Assembly (NCBI GenBank): GCA_014607495.2 | Contig: CP053152.1 | Location: forward strand, 3,472,001 to 3,536,000 | Source: Carposina sasakii | Lineage: Eukaryota; Arthropoda; Insecta; Lepidoptera; Carposinidae | Direction: 5' to 3' | Length of the DNA stretch: 64,000 nucleotides | Shown: positions 47,801 through 59,612 of the stretch, piece by piece | Position numbering within the stretch: the first letter of the stretch is position 1 | How the letters are laid out: each line of letters starts with the position of its first letter | Position numbers and translations under genes: made by a program | The notes under the pieces: generated by a model | The model's input: only the letters and a program-made list of their open reading frames with translations | Told to the model about the DNA's origin: nothing | Database searches by the model: none

Positions 47801-50400
47801 TATGCCTTAGTTAAAAACAGTTTAAGATTTTTGATAAACACCTACTTACTAAATAAAATACATAAGTACATTATTATGTATTACCAAATCGGTGCTACAC
47901 GATGTGAGGACTCAGCCATAGCAGATTTCTTAGTTAAATTATTGAGGGCCCTTTCACTGGCATTTAACAAACTGATACGCTAGTTGGCCGGTCTGACCTT
48001 ATTTTTTGATCCATAACTACCTACTTACATTAAAATACAATCATAACATAATGCATTTCATCATGAATTGGTTTTTAACTTAAATGGGTTATTTTATTAG
48101 CTTTCGGATTAACTAAGAAAGATATTCTGTGCCTTCGTCATCCCAAGTACATAGTGGATATTGTTATTATTATTATTATAGGAATCTAAGTAGTTCTTTC
48201 ACAGTGGAAATAATAAAATTAAACGTTATCATCTACCAGCCTACTTCTTATATTTTAGAATTATCATCTCATATTGCAAAATATTTGACATTTTATTTAC
48301 TAGCCACCTGCCAATCTGATGAGAACGCTGGTCGCCCGACAGCCCTACTCGTACTAAATTAACTGCACTGAACTGTATTTTTACCAAAACTCGCATAAAG
48401 AAAAATGACAATTCAAACGAGAGTATCCTAAGTTAAAAGTAAGTTACACCACTTTAACTCTCATTACACTCCCACAACATAAACCACCATGAAGTGTTCT
48501 GTTCACTGCAATGACTCACGGCCTAACATTGCTCCAGTTGCTCCAGGAGACAGCTAAAAAACGGAGCTAGCAATAAAAAAGATCACTCACCATCTCTAGC
48601 AGGCGGCGTGGGGGGCGCGGGCTCGTGGTTCCGCACCTCTGCGTCCAGGTCGTCGGCGTCCACCGCCGTCTCCGGGCCCAGGTCCTCGCTGTCGCTGTCC
48701 GAGCTCTCGATGCCGTTGCCGGCGGGCGCGGCGGCCATGGCTGTGTCCAGCGGCAGCTTGCACGCGTCGCTGTCCAGCACGAACGGCGGCGCGTTCGCCA
48801 GAGCGTTGTCCAGCCTAGGTGATGTTAAATCTCTGTTAAGTTGCTGATGTTTTTCCTGATAATTATTATCTAACAAAAATTTAGCAGTACATATTTAGTT
48901 GGCTGCAAAAGCAAAGACAACCCTTTCAACCACATGCTTTCGATGGATGTTTGCAAAAGCATTCGCAGCATGTAGACCCGCCTCCGTATTACCGAACTAG
49001 CAAATCAAAATGCGATGGTAAAAAATGTGCAATATTGTACAGCAGTCTCAAAGGAATTTCACATTTCAACGCGCATATTGTACAATTTTTGCTGTTGCAT
49101 TGCTACTGCTTTGACTTTGCTTTTGAAAGATACGTAATCAGCCAACCGGCTAGAATAATAATATGTAGGGATATATCCGGTCCGATCTTTGCACATTGTC
49201 CATGTTATTGTTTTTCCTCCTGTACTCATATTTCTTGCGTTGATAAAGAAATTCCGCGACAGATTCTACGCCTACAAAGAAACATATTAGACCAGTATTT
49301 CGAAATTGCGTAGGCAAATAGATTATAACGAAATTCAAATATAAATAGCTCACGCAAGTAAGGTCATAATATGGCGAATGATACAGGCATGATATCATTT
49401 TTATCCAGTCTAAAACCGGTCCGAAAAGTCAACTGCCTTAGTGACATAGTATAAATATAAACTACCAAAAGATATATTAAAATTCAGTGAAAGCAATCTT
49501 ATAGATTCTATTAAGACGATTAGATTCTTGAATTAAGTAAGTATATCAGATATTAGGTTCGATTCTAGCAGTCGCACTTAAACCTAAACCTAATCTTAAG
49601 TCAGGTCTATCTCTCTCCGTTCTTAACATAAACGGCTGAGAGAGAAAAGGACAGGTAGGACTAATTTTACATTTAGGTTTAAGTGTGACTGCCGGAATCG
49701 ACCATATTGACAGATATACTAACCGAACATGTACATCTCAACTATACCCTCAAAATTGGTCAGAAGTGGCACCATGTGGTTCCATCGGCCCTTGGTGCTC
49801 TGCCTACCCCGTAAGGGATAAAGGCATGATTATATGTATGTATGTCGTGACCATATCGTAGAATTGATTATTTCATGAAATGGTCGAGTATTTCATGAAG
49901 TGGCCAATTCAATTTGACCAGATCATTAAATCGTCTACATTTCACGATTTTGTCATCCACATTTGACAAATCGTATTATGGTGTCCATAAAATCCAGAAT
50001 GTAGTAAGAACTTATTTATGGTAACGGTATGATTTTTTTGCTATAAATATCACAATTTATAATATTCAAAAAACATAAAAGGCTTTACAAAAGCGATTCG
50101 CTTATGGCACATCGCCGGCCGCTGCTGCGGCACGCTGCTCCGTTCGCTCGGCTCGTGCGTTATTTGTCATAGTCTAACCTAACCCATCGTAATCTAAGAT
50201 TTTTGTTTAATAATGTTATTATAAACCATTATATTATGTATTACTTCTTCCTCTTACTTACCCAAGATCCATGGGCGGGCGGTTGTCAGCGACTATGACG
50301 TGCGGTTCCTTCAGGAATACCAAGATTATGGAAATGTTGTCAGACGAGCCTTGCTGTTTGGCCTGAACGATCAGACGTTTCGTGACCGCGTTCAAGTCAT
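38868..50400 (-). CDS. 3' part of a PP2C-type phosphatase gene with a long PAM2-bearing tail (partial, ~1,278 aa seen)
   Basis: Nine exons read on minus: 50400-50262, 48814-48591, 46987-46809, 45886-45650, 44447-44280, 43951-41384, 40456-40389, 39541-39439 and 39017-38868, stop TAG. All junctions are GT-AG with matching phase; the donor after 41384 (GTTAAT) is weak. The first visible exon encodes AKQQGSSDNISIILVFLKEP, matching the last motif of PP2C phosphatases (GS-x-DN-I/V, with a metal-binding Asp), most like the PPM1E/F (POPX) group. The catalytic exons are outside the window or unfound. The tail is acidic (ESSDSDSED, GDESEDEWNYF), carries PAM2 LNPDAPVFVP, an NPF motif, Ser/Pro repeats, and a basic Ala/Pro/Lys-rich end. 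The EDEWNYF, PAM2 and basic end recall Map205/MAP4-like proteins, a weak inference. The 2,568-base exon is GC-rich. Confidence 0.8.
40059..40263 (+). mobile_element. hAT-type MITE with perfect 8-bp target duplication
   Basis: 205 bp, CAGTCTTTCCCAAAGTGGGC at the left and TTTGGGAACCCCTG at the right. It is flanked by identical CTCTAATG at 40051-40058 and 40264-40271, the target-site length of the hAT superfamily. It lies in an intron of the minus-strand phosphatase/PAM2 gene. Confidence 0.85.
40881..41266 (+). mobile_element. ACAGGATG MITE, copy 3 (best ends)
   Basis: ACAGGATGATTTTTGGTCGT at the left and CACAAAAAAACATCCTGT at the right, with TTAT/ATAA at the borders. A long T-run and A-run near 41150-41180 form an internal poly-A hairpin. 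In an intron of the minus-strand gene. Confidence 0.85.
42770..43130 (-). repeat. In-frame Ser/Pro minisatellite inside the large exon
   Basis: Short units encoding ESPLPRE, EPSLPGE and ESPLPSE alternate about 15-18 times; on the plus strand the unit looks like GGGTAGAGAGGGTTCTCTGG. Neighbouring units are nearly identical at DNA level, so copy number is likely variable. A looser array of SSPVPVEP/ASPVPAE units follows at ~42310-42720. Confidence 0.85.
45815..45844 (-). other. PAM2 motif (PABP MLLE-binding peptide)
   Basis: Encodes LNPDAPVFVP, matching the PAM2 consensus L-N-x-x-A-x-x-F-x-P at every fixed position, with a Gly after the last Pro as in several known PAM2 peptides. Located in exon 45886-45650. 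Such peptides bind the C-terminal MLLE domain of cytoplasmic poly(A)-binding protein. Confidence 0.75.
47456..47601 (-). promoter_or_regulatory. Candidate internal promoter and non-coding first exon
   Basis: A strongly GC- and CpG-rich block (about 47560-47700) lies in the intron between exons 48591-48814 and 46809-46987. On minus it contains an arthropod-type initiator TCAGT at 47603-47599, then ~145 bases ending in a plausible donor (ACG|GTATGT at 47456). A transcript starting here would skip the phosphatase exon; the first good in-frame ATG would be the one just before the PAM2 motif (MNSSPLNP). Confidence 0.4.
48978..49142. mobile_element. MITE of the CCCCCTGATTAC family, old copy
   Basis: Keeps GCGCATATTGTACAATTTTT, GCTTTTGAAAGATACGTAAT and a decayed left end ATTACCGAACTAGCAAA. 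In an intron of the minus-strand gene. Confidence 0.6.
49556..49703. mobile_element. 148-bp MITE with ~30-bp inverted repeats
   Basis: GGTTCGATTCTAGCAGTCGC plus ACTTAAACCTAAA pairs with TTTAGGTTTAAGTGTGACTG plus CCGGAATCGACC. ATATT lies near both ends. Non-coding. Confidence 0.75.
49726..49845 (+). mobile_element. SINE-like repeat, copy 3
   Basis: 5'-truncated member starting ACCGAACATGTACATCTCAA and ending ATGATTATATGTATGTATGT. Confidence 0.7.
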
Positions 50401-51521
50401 CTGCAACAAAGGAGAAAGAGTCAGCTAATAAAATTTAACAGCCTATCTTTATAAGGCAGCCGACCATAGGCCTCCCCCAATAACCTTAACTAATCTGGGT
50501 GAGGCACATGGTGAAGGAGTTCCTATGGCTGATATTATGATCTTTAGAAAGGGATACACTTAAAAGGCAATTATTGATTTACTCTCATGATTGACATGAT
50601 CATGATTTCATTATATCATCGTTAGTGATCTTTTCGTACCAAATCTAACCTTAGCAAGCATGTCGTTATTTGTCGAGCTCAATGAGATCACGGAGAGGAT
50701 TATTCGTATTCAATAGAACGTACAAATGTGTCGAATATCTATTAAGGCAGAGTTCTGTTCTGAATAAGCATGTGTGGCCAGCATCACATACATCCAACAT
50801 TTCTACAAGAAAAAGTCGCATTTGTAAATGTTACAAGGCAACTTGCACAGACAACCTTGGAGGAATTTCTCAACGCTATTATTATCCTTAAAATATCAAC
50901 GTATCATCTCGAGCAGCAGTGGTGTTGCGAAGCCCATTATGTCTGTGATTGTTGCAGCACAATGGCGACTAGCAAATACGTATATGGAGTAATGTTGATG
51001 TTTCTACGTGGACTAAAATTTGTTGGATGTCCTTGTGCTGTCTGTCTTAGATGTCGGGAGTGAGTCAACCGATGCACCGCTATTGTGGCCTGCATACGTG
51101 ATGCACCTACATAATTTATATTTCTGATTATTTTGCAAGAGCCGTAGCGGTAACCCCTTTCTCATTATTTTTTAGATGAATACTTTACTATAAATATCAT
51201 AAGATAAAGTCAGTATTGGAAGTGCGAAAGTCCCTCTAATTATTTCCTTTATCGGCTTTCTAATGTTTCTATAGTGTGAACAGTACATAGCACATAGAAT
51301 TTTAAAGGTGGTTATGAAGGTAGGTTGAGTATAGCATGACTATATTCACCGACACACCTTGCTCGGGGTGTGTACTGTCTAGCTAGTTAGCTAAGTTCAC
51401 TATTATATAGCATGCTAGTTGAAGTCTGGTATGTAGTGGCGTGAACACATTGACGTGTAACGCCTAGACAGCGCTCGGATGTTACCACGCGTCGCACACG
51501 CCTTGACTTTGCTCGCTATTT

Positions 51522-51589
51522 TAGGGCGCGGTCGTCGCCGCCCTTGCTTTTTACCCTGTTTGGGCTGGCGCATCGCCAACCGCGCCCTA
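51522..51589. repeat. GC-rich hairpin
   Basis: TAGGGCGCGGT (51522-51532) pairs with ACCGCGCCCTA (51579-51589), with GGCGATGCGCC-like pairing inside. A foldback relic in AT-rich surroundings. Confidence 0.65.
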
Positions 51590-53883
51590 GCATAGGCAAG
51601 CTAAGTAGTAAATAATAAGTTAGTAAATAATAATTTTAATAACAGGTATGTTCTAAAATGAGTCTAATAAACCGTGATTACAACAACTGTCAAATAGAGT
51701 ATCTTGAAAACAATTCAAATTATGTTACTTGAAAGAAGGAACATTTGAATCTGTAACTTCCCTTAAAAAAATCTAGGAGGAGGTGTGTACCTATATAACG
51801 TGGCAACAGATAAATTAGCGTTGATGCGGAAGTGATGAGAGTCATTAGGTGAGTTTATGATAACGTGTGGCGAAGTCGTGGCGGGCAGCAGCGGTCGAAG
51901 AGATCATAGCGGCGATTGGCAGCGGATTGCTAACGGTGTTGCGGACGGAATGCGCGCCGGCGGCCATTGTTCCCATCATAACACTCCCGTGTAAAAATGG
52001 ATCACGATGTAAATCTAACACCTGCGGGCTTCACAATGCTTCTGCAGTGGTCAGAGGTTACGAAGTGGTATCATTTTTAACTAAAAACTTGAAGTTTTTA
52101 ATTGCAGTAATGATTTTTTAAATACAAGTTGTATTGTGCATTTCATTAGTGTGTGTTTTACGAAATATAGCGTAGCAAAAACAAGGACAATGGGAGTTAG
52201 AATTATAAATACATACATATGTATATAGACACATCTGTGTTCCCGAAACGAGGTAGCCAGAACTGCACTACAATAAAGGAGATCCCACAGCCACCTTTAG
52301 CATAGCCGGAAAATACCAAAATGATAAGAAACCATTTGTTAACTTATTGCATGAGAGAATACCCGAGTTTCACAGTCGACTCCTACGAGTATGACATGCA
52401 CAGAAGGGAGATGCAGCCGATGTATTCAGTAAGCCCTGCATATGAAAATAATAATCTAGGTTCAAGCACGTGTTACAATGGCGAGCTGGGACGCGGAGGA
52501 CTCCAATGAAATCTTCCTCTAGCTAGTTCCATGGGACAGAATGCATTTATTTACCCTAAGCTACTCGTACAATAATAATTATACTGTATATTTTTGGCTT
52601 TAATAATACTTATATCATGAAACAAAGCAACAGAAGCATAATAAATAATAAGTTACATCACAGTAATTTGCTTATAAGAATTACGTATACTAAAGCCGGT
52701 CTGTGGCAGTTGTACCAGCCAGTTCTATTAACTGACTAGACTCACATGTGCCCCTCTTTGAACTGGCTTTGATTGAATATATTATGAGTATAGATGACTC
52801 ATCTGAGGATTCTCTGCAAGATTGGCAAAAGTTTATACAGTCGATCGTTAATCTCGAAGGAATTTTAAAATACTAAGTAAAAATACTAATCGAGAGTTTA
52901 AAATATTAAATGGTTCGAAATTTTCGAGAAAAGTAAAAAGTTCGAATTATTGAATAATAAACAATTATGAGGAGTGCAACAGATATACTTAGTGCTAACT
53001 AATTCTGTAATCTTTCTGTTTCTCTCTGCAACTTTGAATTGTCGCGTGTTTGACGCCTGTAAGTTCGAAGTTCGCGTAAGTTCGCGTCGTTTTGTTACGA
53101 TGATATTTTTTGTTCTATTTACCGAGTGTATAAAAATGTATGGTTTTAGTTCGAAATATAAAGAGAAATTCTAGGGAACTCGTGATGGCTTTGAATTGCA
53201 GAAAGGTTCGAATTAACGCAGGTTCGAATTAACGAGAGTCGACTGTATGTATCTATGTATTATTCGCACCCACTCGGGAGTCAAAAGTTAAATGATAAAG
53301 TTGCCGTGTCCAAAGTTTATGGTTGCACTATCCTGTAATATAGTTAGGAGGCAGGCAGGATGATGGGGGTTACCTCCCCAGACAGCACCCATCTATGTAT
53401 ATTTGCGGAGCGACTCTATGTTGAAAAATAACGATCGTTACCGGCCAGTTTTAAAAGTTTTTATTTGTTACTCTATACAGATTCTTCTCTGACCTGATTT
53501 CAGACAGTATTGTGTTATAATAGGTACTGGACATATCTACTTAACTTTAATTTTTACGAAGAAATGCTTGAAGAAAAATCTGGCTGACACAGTTTCCAAA
53601 AAGGGCACTGTCCTTGCACGATATATTTACCTTAGCATAATCTCTAAACATAATGGAATAGTAAGTAGGTAACTGCCTATATCTTAATACATAACAACGT
53701 ATAGCTCGGAGGTATGCCTATAAATGTCAATATCGAATCTAGCATCTAGCTTACCAGGATAAGAGATATGTACCTATATATTGGTAGATACAATTTAATT
53801 AAATCTAACATGAAATTCCATCCAGTACAATTATGGATTCCGAGGCATGCGTGTTCCGCATATGGAATGCATTACATTACATT

Positions 53884-53965
53884 GTGCAAACGGGATTCGA
53901 ACCCGATACCAGGCGCGAGCTGCGGTCTAACTGTTACTGTACCGAGACGCCACTGGTTGCATCAC
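53884..53965 (-). mobile_element. tRNA-like fragment (probably SINE head)
   Basis: On minus it has an A-box-like stretch and a clear B box GGTTCGAATCCCGTTTGCAC. The arms do not form a complete cloverleaf, so it is not called as a tRNA. Confidence 0.5.
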
Positions 53966-54689
53966 TGACATAATGTAACACTTACATACAATGCCTGGTG
54001 GATCTATGCGTCTCAAATTTTTTTATCAACACTGTATAACTCCTTTAAAATTTATTTCAGTAAATTTTGATTGAACCAAACGGGAATCGCATCCAGATTA
54101 GTTATTACTTATAAATTGTTTTTTTTTTAAATATAATGACGACTTGTAATGAATATAGATTTTTTCCTCAATGAAAAGGAATGAAGACAAGACACACAAA
54201 CGTGTATCTAAAATAGCACAAGCAAGCACGTAATAATCTAAGAAGACTGACATTTAATTAGATCTATCATGCAAATAAGCTTAAAGTGGGAAGCGTGAAG
54301 GGAGGTAGATATTTACAGACACATTATCGTAAGAAAACAAACTTGACGCTAACACCGAGCACTCACTAGCAAGCGGGAGTCTCTTAAATGGGTATAAATG
54401 GTCTACTCTGCGAGACACACGACAAACACGATCCGACTTCTTAAAAGCTTTCCTCAGATACAATATCAACATAGACAAGATAACAATTGAGCACTTATGT
54501 GATTGCGACCAGCATTGTGGGTTTTCTAGGAACGTCACAGATATCACAGATCTAGGTACAAAAAAAGATTAGTTATTATTAAAGTGTCCGTTAGTGGTAT
54601 CAAACAAAAACTTGGAGTGTTACATCGAAGTTACATCAGCTCATTATTCTTAGTTTATCAATCAAGTGAAAAAGAAGTCCAAACATATA

Positions 54690-54810
54690 AATGAAATTGT
54701 ATTAGGCGTTACAATCCGGAAGTTCAAACATTCAATAAGGGCTCGCCCACCACCACACCAGGTCACCAGACACAGGTCAGTGCCCGGTGGTGGGCGAACC
54801 CTTATTGAAT
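54690..54810 (+). mobile_element. 121-bp member of the hammerhead retroelement family, foldback form
   Basis: Begins AATGAAATTGTATTAGGCGT like the full copy and ends GGTGGTGGGCGAACCCTTAT plus TGAAT. ATTCAATAAGGGCTCGCCCA near its middle pairs with that end to form a long stem. Perfect 13-base flanks GTCCAAACATATA (54677-54689 and 54811-54823). Confidence 0.75.
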
Positions 54811-55646
54811 GTCCAAACATATAGTTTAGAAATGCAAATCAAGTGTCATCAGATTTTAACTGATCGGTGCAAGCCATGTCTTCAAATAATTCCATTGGAT
54901 TTGGAAAGTTTTAACGAACCTATAAAACCCAACCCAAATGGCTAGACAAATCAGGATTGGCTGAAAGTGCGGAAGAGCGAGCACAGCGAAGCGGAATGAA
55001 ATTGAATGAAACTTTGTGCAGCGCAGCGTTCATCAGGCGGCCGTAATTGGTCCGCAGACGGGGGCAGGTTGCCCGGGGGTGGCAGATTAAAAACGAAAAC
55101 ACCCTATAAACATCGTATCATGCTTCGAAAACGTGTATAGTGGCACTGCTGATGAAATTAATTTGAGTTTCGCCGACTAAATATGGATAGTAAATTGGAT
55201 ATAAAGCAAAATTTATATGTCTAATTTGGCAATAGGGTCTATGTTTTAATATTTCAGTGCTATTCCTTGGAAACCTTATTCAAAAGCACTCAAATTACAT
55301 ATGTGAAAGTCAGTCATGAAACTTCTAAAGAACATTTAAGATGAACAATAGAATTGCAACTCCGTTCGACTGCGTGGGAATACCACTAATTACCACCGAG
55401 ACGGTTCAGCACAGGACCCGGCCAGTCTTGTTAATCTTAGACACGTAATTGGAGGACAGAAGCGACCATGTCGCGTTCACACCGCTCTGACCTGCTGCCA
55501 GGTTTTGCATGCTACACTATACAATTTAAACCTGACCGCGCTAATTAACACCAGCAGGAATCGTCCCTCAGACGCTGAGACATACAAAGGGAACAAGGAA
55601 ATGCACAGAATGAGGAAACTGTGAAACAAGAATATAATATTGTAGG

Positions 55647-56040
55647 TTCACTATGGGTGCGCCCACCACCGGGCCCTACACCCTCCACTGACCCTCGGAT
55701 CTGATAACTCATAATTGCGACAACAGGCACTTGCACTAACTACAATCGCCATGAGAAACCAGACCCGAGCACCTAGCATGCAAGACGATACATTGCACCA
55801 TTCCGAAATCAAAAACTAGATAAATAATCTACATATGTTTCGCCAACAACCGTGGCATCCTCAGGATTATAGAAATTAATAAATTAGTAAACCACTAATT
55901 ATTATAAACCTCTAAAACCCAACACATTACTTACACAGAATTAATTATCCTCTACTAAGTATTAAAAAATATATAAATAATTACCCACCATTATTTATAT
56001 TTCAAATAAATATATACTATAACGCCTAATACAATTTCAT
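55647..56040 (-). mobile_element. Fullest copy of the hammerhead retroelement family (394 bp)
   Basis: Reads on minus from ATGAAATTGTATTAGGCGTT to GGTGGTGGGCGCACCCATAG plus TGAA, flanked by a perfect 12-base duplication TAATATTGTAGG (55635-55646 and 56041-56052). Contains the same hammerhead core as 5571-5617. The region unique to this copy is AT-rich. No protein is encoded. Confidence 0.8.
55824..55870 (-). ncRNA. Hammerhead-type ribozyme motif, second copy
   Basis: Core, stems and GTA cleavage triplet are identical to the copy at 5571-5617, although flanking bases differ (for example TTATT against TTAAT beyond stem I). Conservation of the folded segment between two separated copies supports a functional constraint or recent shared origin. 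Confidence 0.6.
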
Positions 56041-58147
56041 TAATATTGTAGGGTATACTCGTACATTTCAAATAGCTGAAAAAGCTATTCTGGGAAAACA
56101 ACGACGTAAACGCAGCAGTAACGAGAGTGAAGACCTCATAAAAACTGATATCAGTGTGTAACAAATGGCGCTGGTGTGTTGAATATTTTAAGATATCCTC
56201 ATGATTACTCCAATCAGAGTGCAAGTTGTCGGCAATATCGCATCGATGGGTCCGTTTATAGAGGTGTATGAACAGAGTTATTAATAAGAACATTTTGTGA
56301 TCTAGCTCAGGCAGGGTGTTGGCATGCGACAAATCACGCCCGCATGCCGTTTATAATGCAAACGGTGATCCCACGCAACAAGTGCCACTTGACGTGGACG
56401 ACAACCCCAGGCACTACATTGCTAAAACACTAATTGCATTAGCAATTATTATTAGGCTTGCAGCCACATTGATGAAAATTCCAGATAAACAAGTGCAAAA
56501 ATACGTTTGATATCCTCATAAAAACATTTCTGAAAAGTATGTACGTAGATACTTAGGAGTAACAGAGATGATTGGCAAGATTAAGGCAAATGTAATGATT
56601 CAGCCAGACATAGTTTATAGAAGCGATCATGAGACCGACACGAACAAACTGCGCTAGCGCCTAATAACCGCTAATCTAGGGGTCAAGGACCCGCCGACAG
56701 ACATCCCAAATTACATGTAAACACGATTTAAGTGCAGAAAATAGTCGTTGGATATAATGTGCATAAGACCATTACTCAATGAGTATTTGTACTTAAATTA
56801 AGCACATACTTATTCTAATGGCTGGAGCATAATTTAAATTTTCATGGATTTAGTTAGGTTCTAATACTACATTGAAATATACATTATAAATCTTTAATTG
56901 TATGTTTCCAACACACGCACTAACAAATTAGTACTTAATGGCAACAGCACAAATCCCTTTACAAGTGCTAAGTAAGACAAGTCAGTAATGTAGATAAATC
57001 AGCTAGTCTATTAAAGGGAACTAGTTCGCGTAGGTCGGATCGGATTTGCAGTTTCCGATAATGTAGATAATATTAATAAAGCAGTTGAGGCAACGAAACG
57101 AGCCGTGCGAACGGCAGGTGTTAATGCGAAACCCGTGTACCGAGGACGAGAAACATTGACGAAGGCGTCGGCATGGACAGGGCACATAGCTTTACTATTA
57201 TTACTTGTTACTACGCTATTCATAAAATTTATTCCCTATTCAAGTTGTAAAAAAGGCGACTTTATGTCAAGTATAAGTAAGATGGTGTGAAGGAAGTTAG
57301 GAGTCAACGTCAATATAAACTGTGACTATATTACATCAGAAAAGCTAGATGTATCTTACACCTATGTACGTCACATGTCCAGCACTGGCTGCATCGCATT
57401 CGCAATTTCCGAATACTAATTCAACATCGGATATAGAGTCAATTCAGTATTTGATAGCAATCAAGAGCGAATAGATTAAGTTACATCAAGTTTCGGTGGT
57501 AGTTCTTGTAAATCCTTTTATGACTTGCAATTTCAATGCGGTGCCATTTGTAAGCATTTGCAAATAAATTATGATGATAACTAAGGAACAGCAGCTGTAT
57601 AAAGAACTCATTTGAATTGGAGATAAATGTTTCATTATATTCACTGTCAGTCCTAAATCTTTATTAAATTCTTATTTTTGTTTACATATTATGTACAATA
57701 TTTATACAAGTTGATATTAAAAAATTAAGGGTTCACTAAACTGTATATCTAAAGATAGATGTAAAATCTCTCCTGGGATTGGTCAAGGGCATATGAAGTA
57801 GGAGTACTATTCCTGTAGGTAGGCATTGGTGGATGGTTGTCACTGACTCAACCATAATCCAACATGGAATATATAACATAAATCAACATATAACATAACA
57901 CGAGGGAGGATTTTCCTCCCCTTGTTACACACATGTGATCCGGTCGCATCACTATTTTTATTAGTCATTCGTTACTTAAAATAATTGAAGTGGCCACGAA
58001 ATAAGACTTATCGTGTCGTGAATCTGCAGAAAAGAGCTCAACCTGAATCGTGAACAACGTGAAGAGGAGACAAACTCCTTGATAACGGCATAGAAATATT
58101 TACAGCAAACACGACTAGCTGAGTCTAAACAAAAGGACTTTTAGAAT

Positions 58148-58361
58148 TCACTCTATTTTTAATTGTTTATTTTTATTGACATGATCTGATAAGGAAAGTT
58201 GGTTGATAACGCACGACATGCGACGGCTCGCTTTCTCGAGGATCTCGAGCGTCGTCGTGGGCGCCCGCCCGCGCCTCCTTTGCATACAATCGTACAATGC
58301 AGCGCCTGCGCTCGCCCGGCACAATGCTAGCAACAGCCCACATCGCGATTGTCTGACTCAC
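58148..58361 (-). other. GC-rich island with open frame, unknown
   Basis: About 150 bases of high GC (CGTCGTCGTGGGCGCCCGCC near 58251) within AT-rich DNA. Two overlapping minus-strand frames of about 60 codons are open, but neither has a recognised domain or clear splice sites. Could be an unannotated first exon or a promoter. Confidence 0.25.
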
Positions 58362-59612
58362 ATGACTAGGCGCCGGTATATGGGTGTATTTACAATCAAC
58401 GCAATTAATAACATGACACGCTTTAAGACGAAATCTAATAAGACGCTCGACACCTATGGTTTTGTGGTATGAGTTAAATGGAATAACGTCAGTAACATAC
58501 TGTTATTGTGAAAATAACTGATACCCGCAACTATAACAAAATACAACTTGAATAAAACTGTCAGTCAGAAAGAGAAACATATTATAACTTGAATTTAATG
58601 ATCATATGTATAAGAATTAGAATGTCTAGAACATAAAAATTAGTTTATTGTTCATTGTTAAAGAAAATGGCGTCAAGGACTGTTACAGGATATTCCATGC
58701 AAATCGAAACACCTTGCGGTCCTATTGTTATTTCTAGAGGGGCAGCGACCACACATAAGTTAATCAGTAGTTGAAGGTCAGAAGGAACTCGAACTACCTA
58801 TACTTATGCACAACTGCGCCATAGTCTAAACATTGGTTCATTGAAAAGAAATAAGAACTGTAATGACCGTACCTTGAAAGTCTCATAGGATACTATACCA
58901 AGTAAGTTCTTGTCTATTAAAGTTTTTTGCACTTCAGCAAACATGAGCATATCAGTGTTTCCTATACAAAAATACAGGGCACGTGAAGCAATTTACATCG
59001 CATAGAGATTTCGCAGAGCGTGGGAATCCGAGGCATGTTTTGATAACATTAATCGCAAATCTGTTGAGAGGGTGATTAGCTGAAGTATTTGAGAAGTTAT
59101 ATTAACCTACTGACAATGATTTAAGTGATTTGCTTTCACGTGAAATCTCGAGATTTCAATCTAGTGGTTAAGCCCATTAGGAAAATAATAATATTATTAT
59201 GAACAAGCCATTGATCGAACTGCACGTTTTCGTAATACAAATAAAACGTAGAGCGTGAACGACCTGTGCATGTTCGAGGCCGAGGCCGAGAGAAATCAGA
59301 TCAATCCATCTAAGCCAAATATATTAAACTAGTACCTACCTACAAAGCTAGAAGGTACATGTGTGTGAGTACCGGGGACAAGTAGTATTATAACAAAATA
59401 CTTGCAAAAAATTGTCTTTGTTGTACTAACGAAAGCATATGGGTATGATGAACAATATGACATCTTATTCTATTTACAAAATATTTTTTTGTAAAAATTA
59501 ATATTTTTTGTGTAAAAATTATAGAAAATTTATTTTTGTAGAGTTTCATATCGATATTTATAGTAAAGGGACTTTAAAGAGTAAGCAGAAAGATATTGCA
59601 ACTCGATACTGA

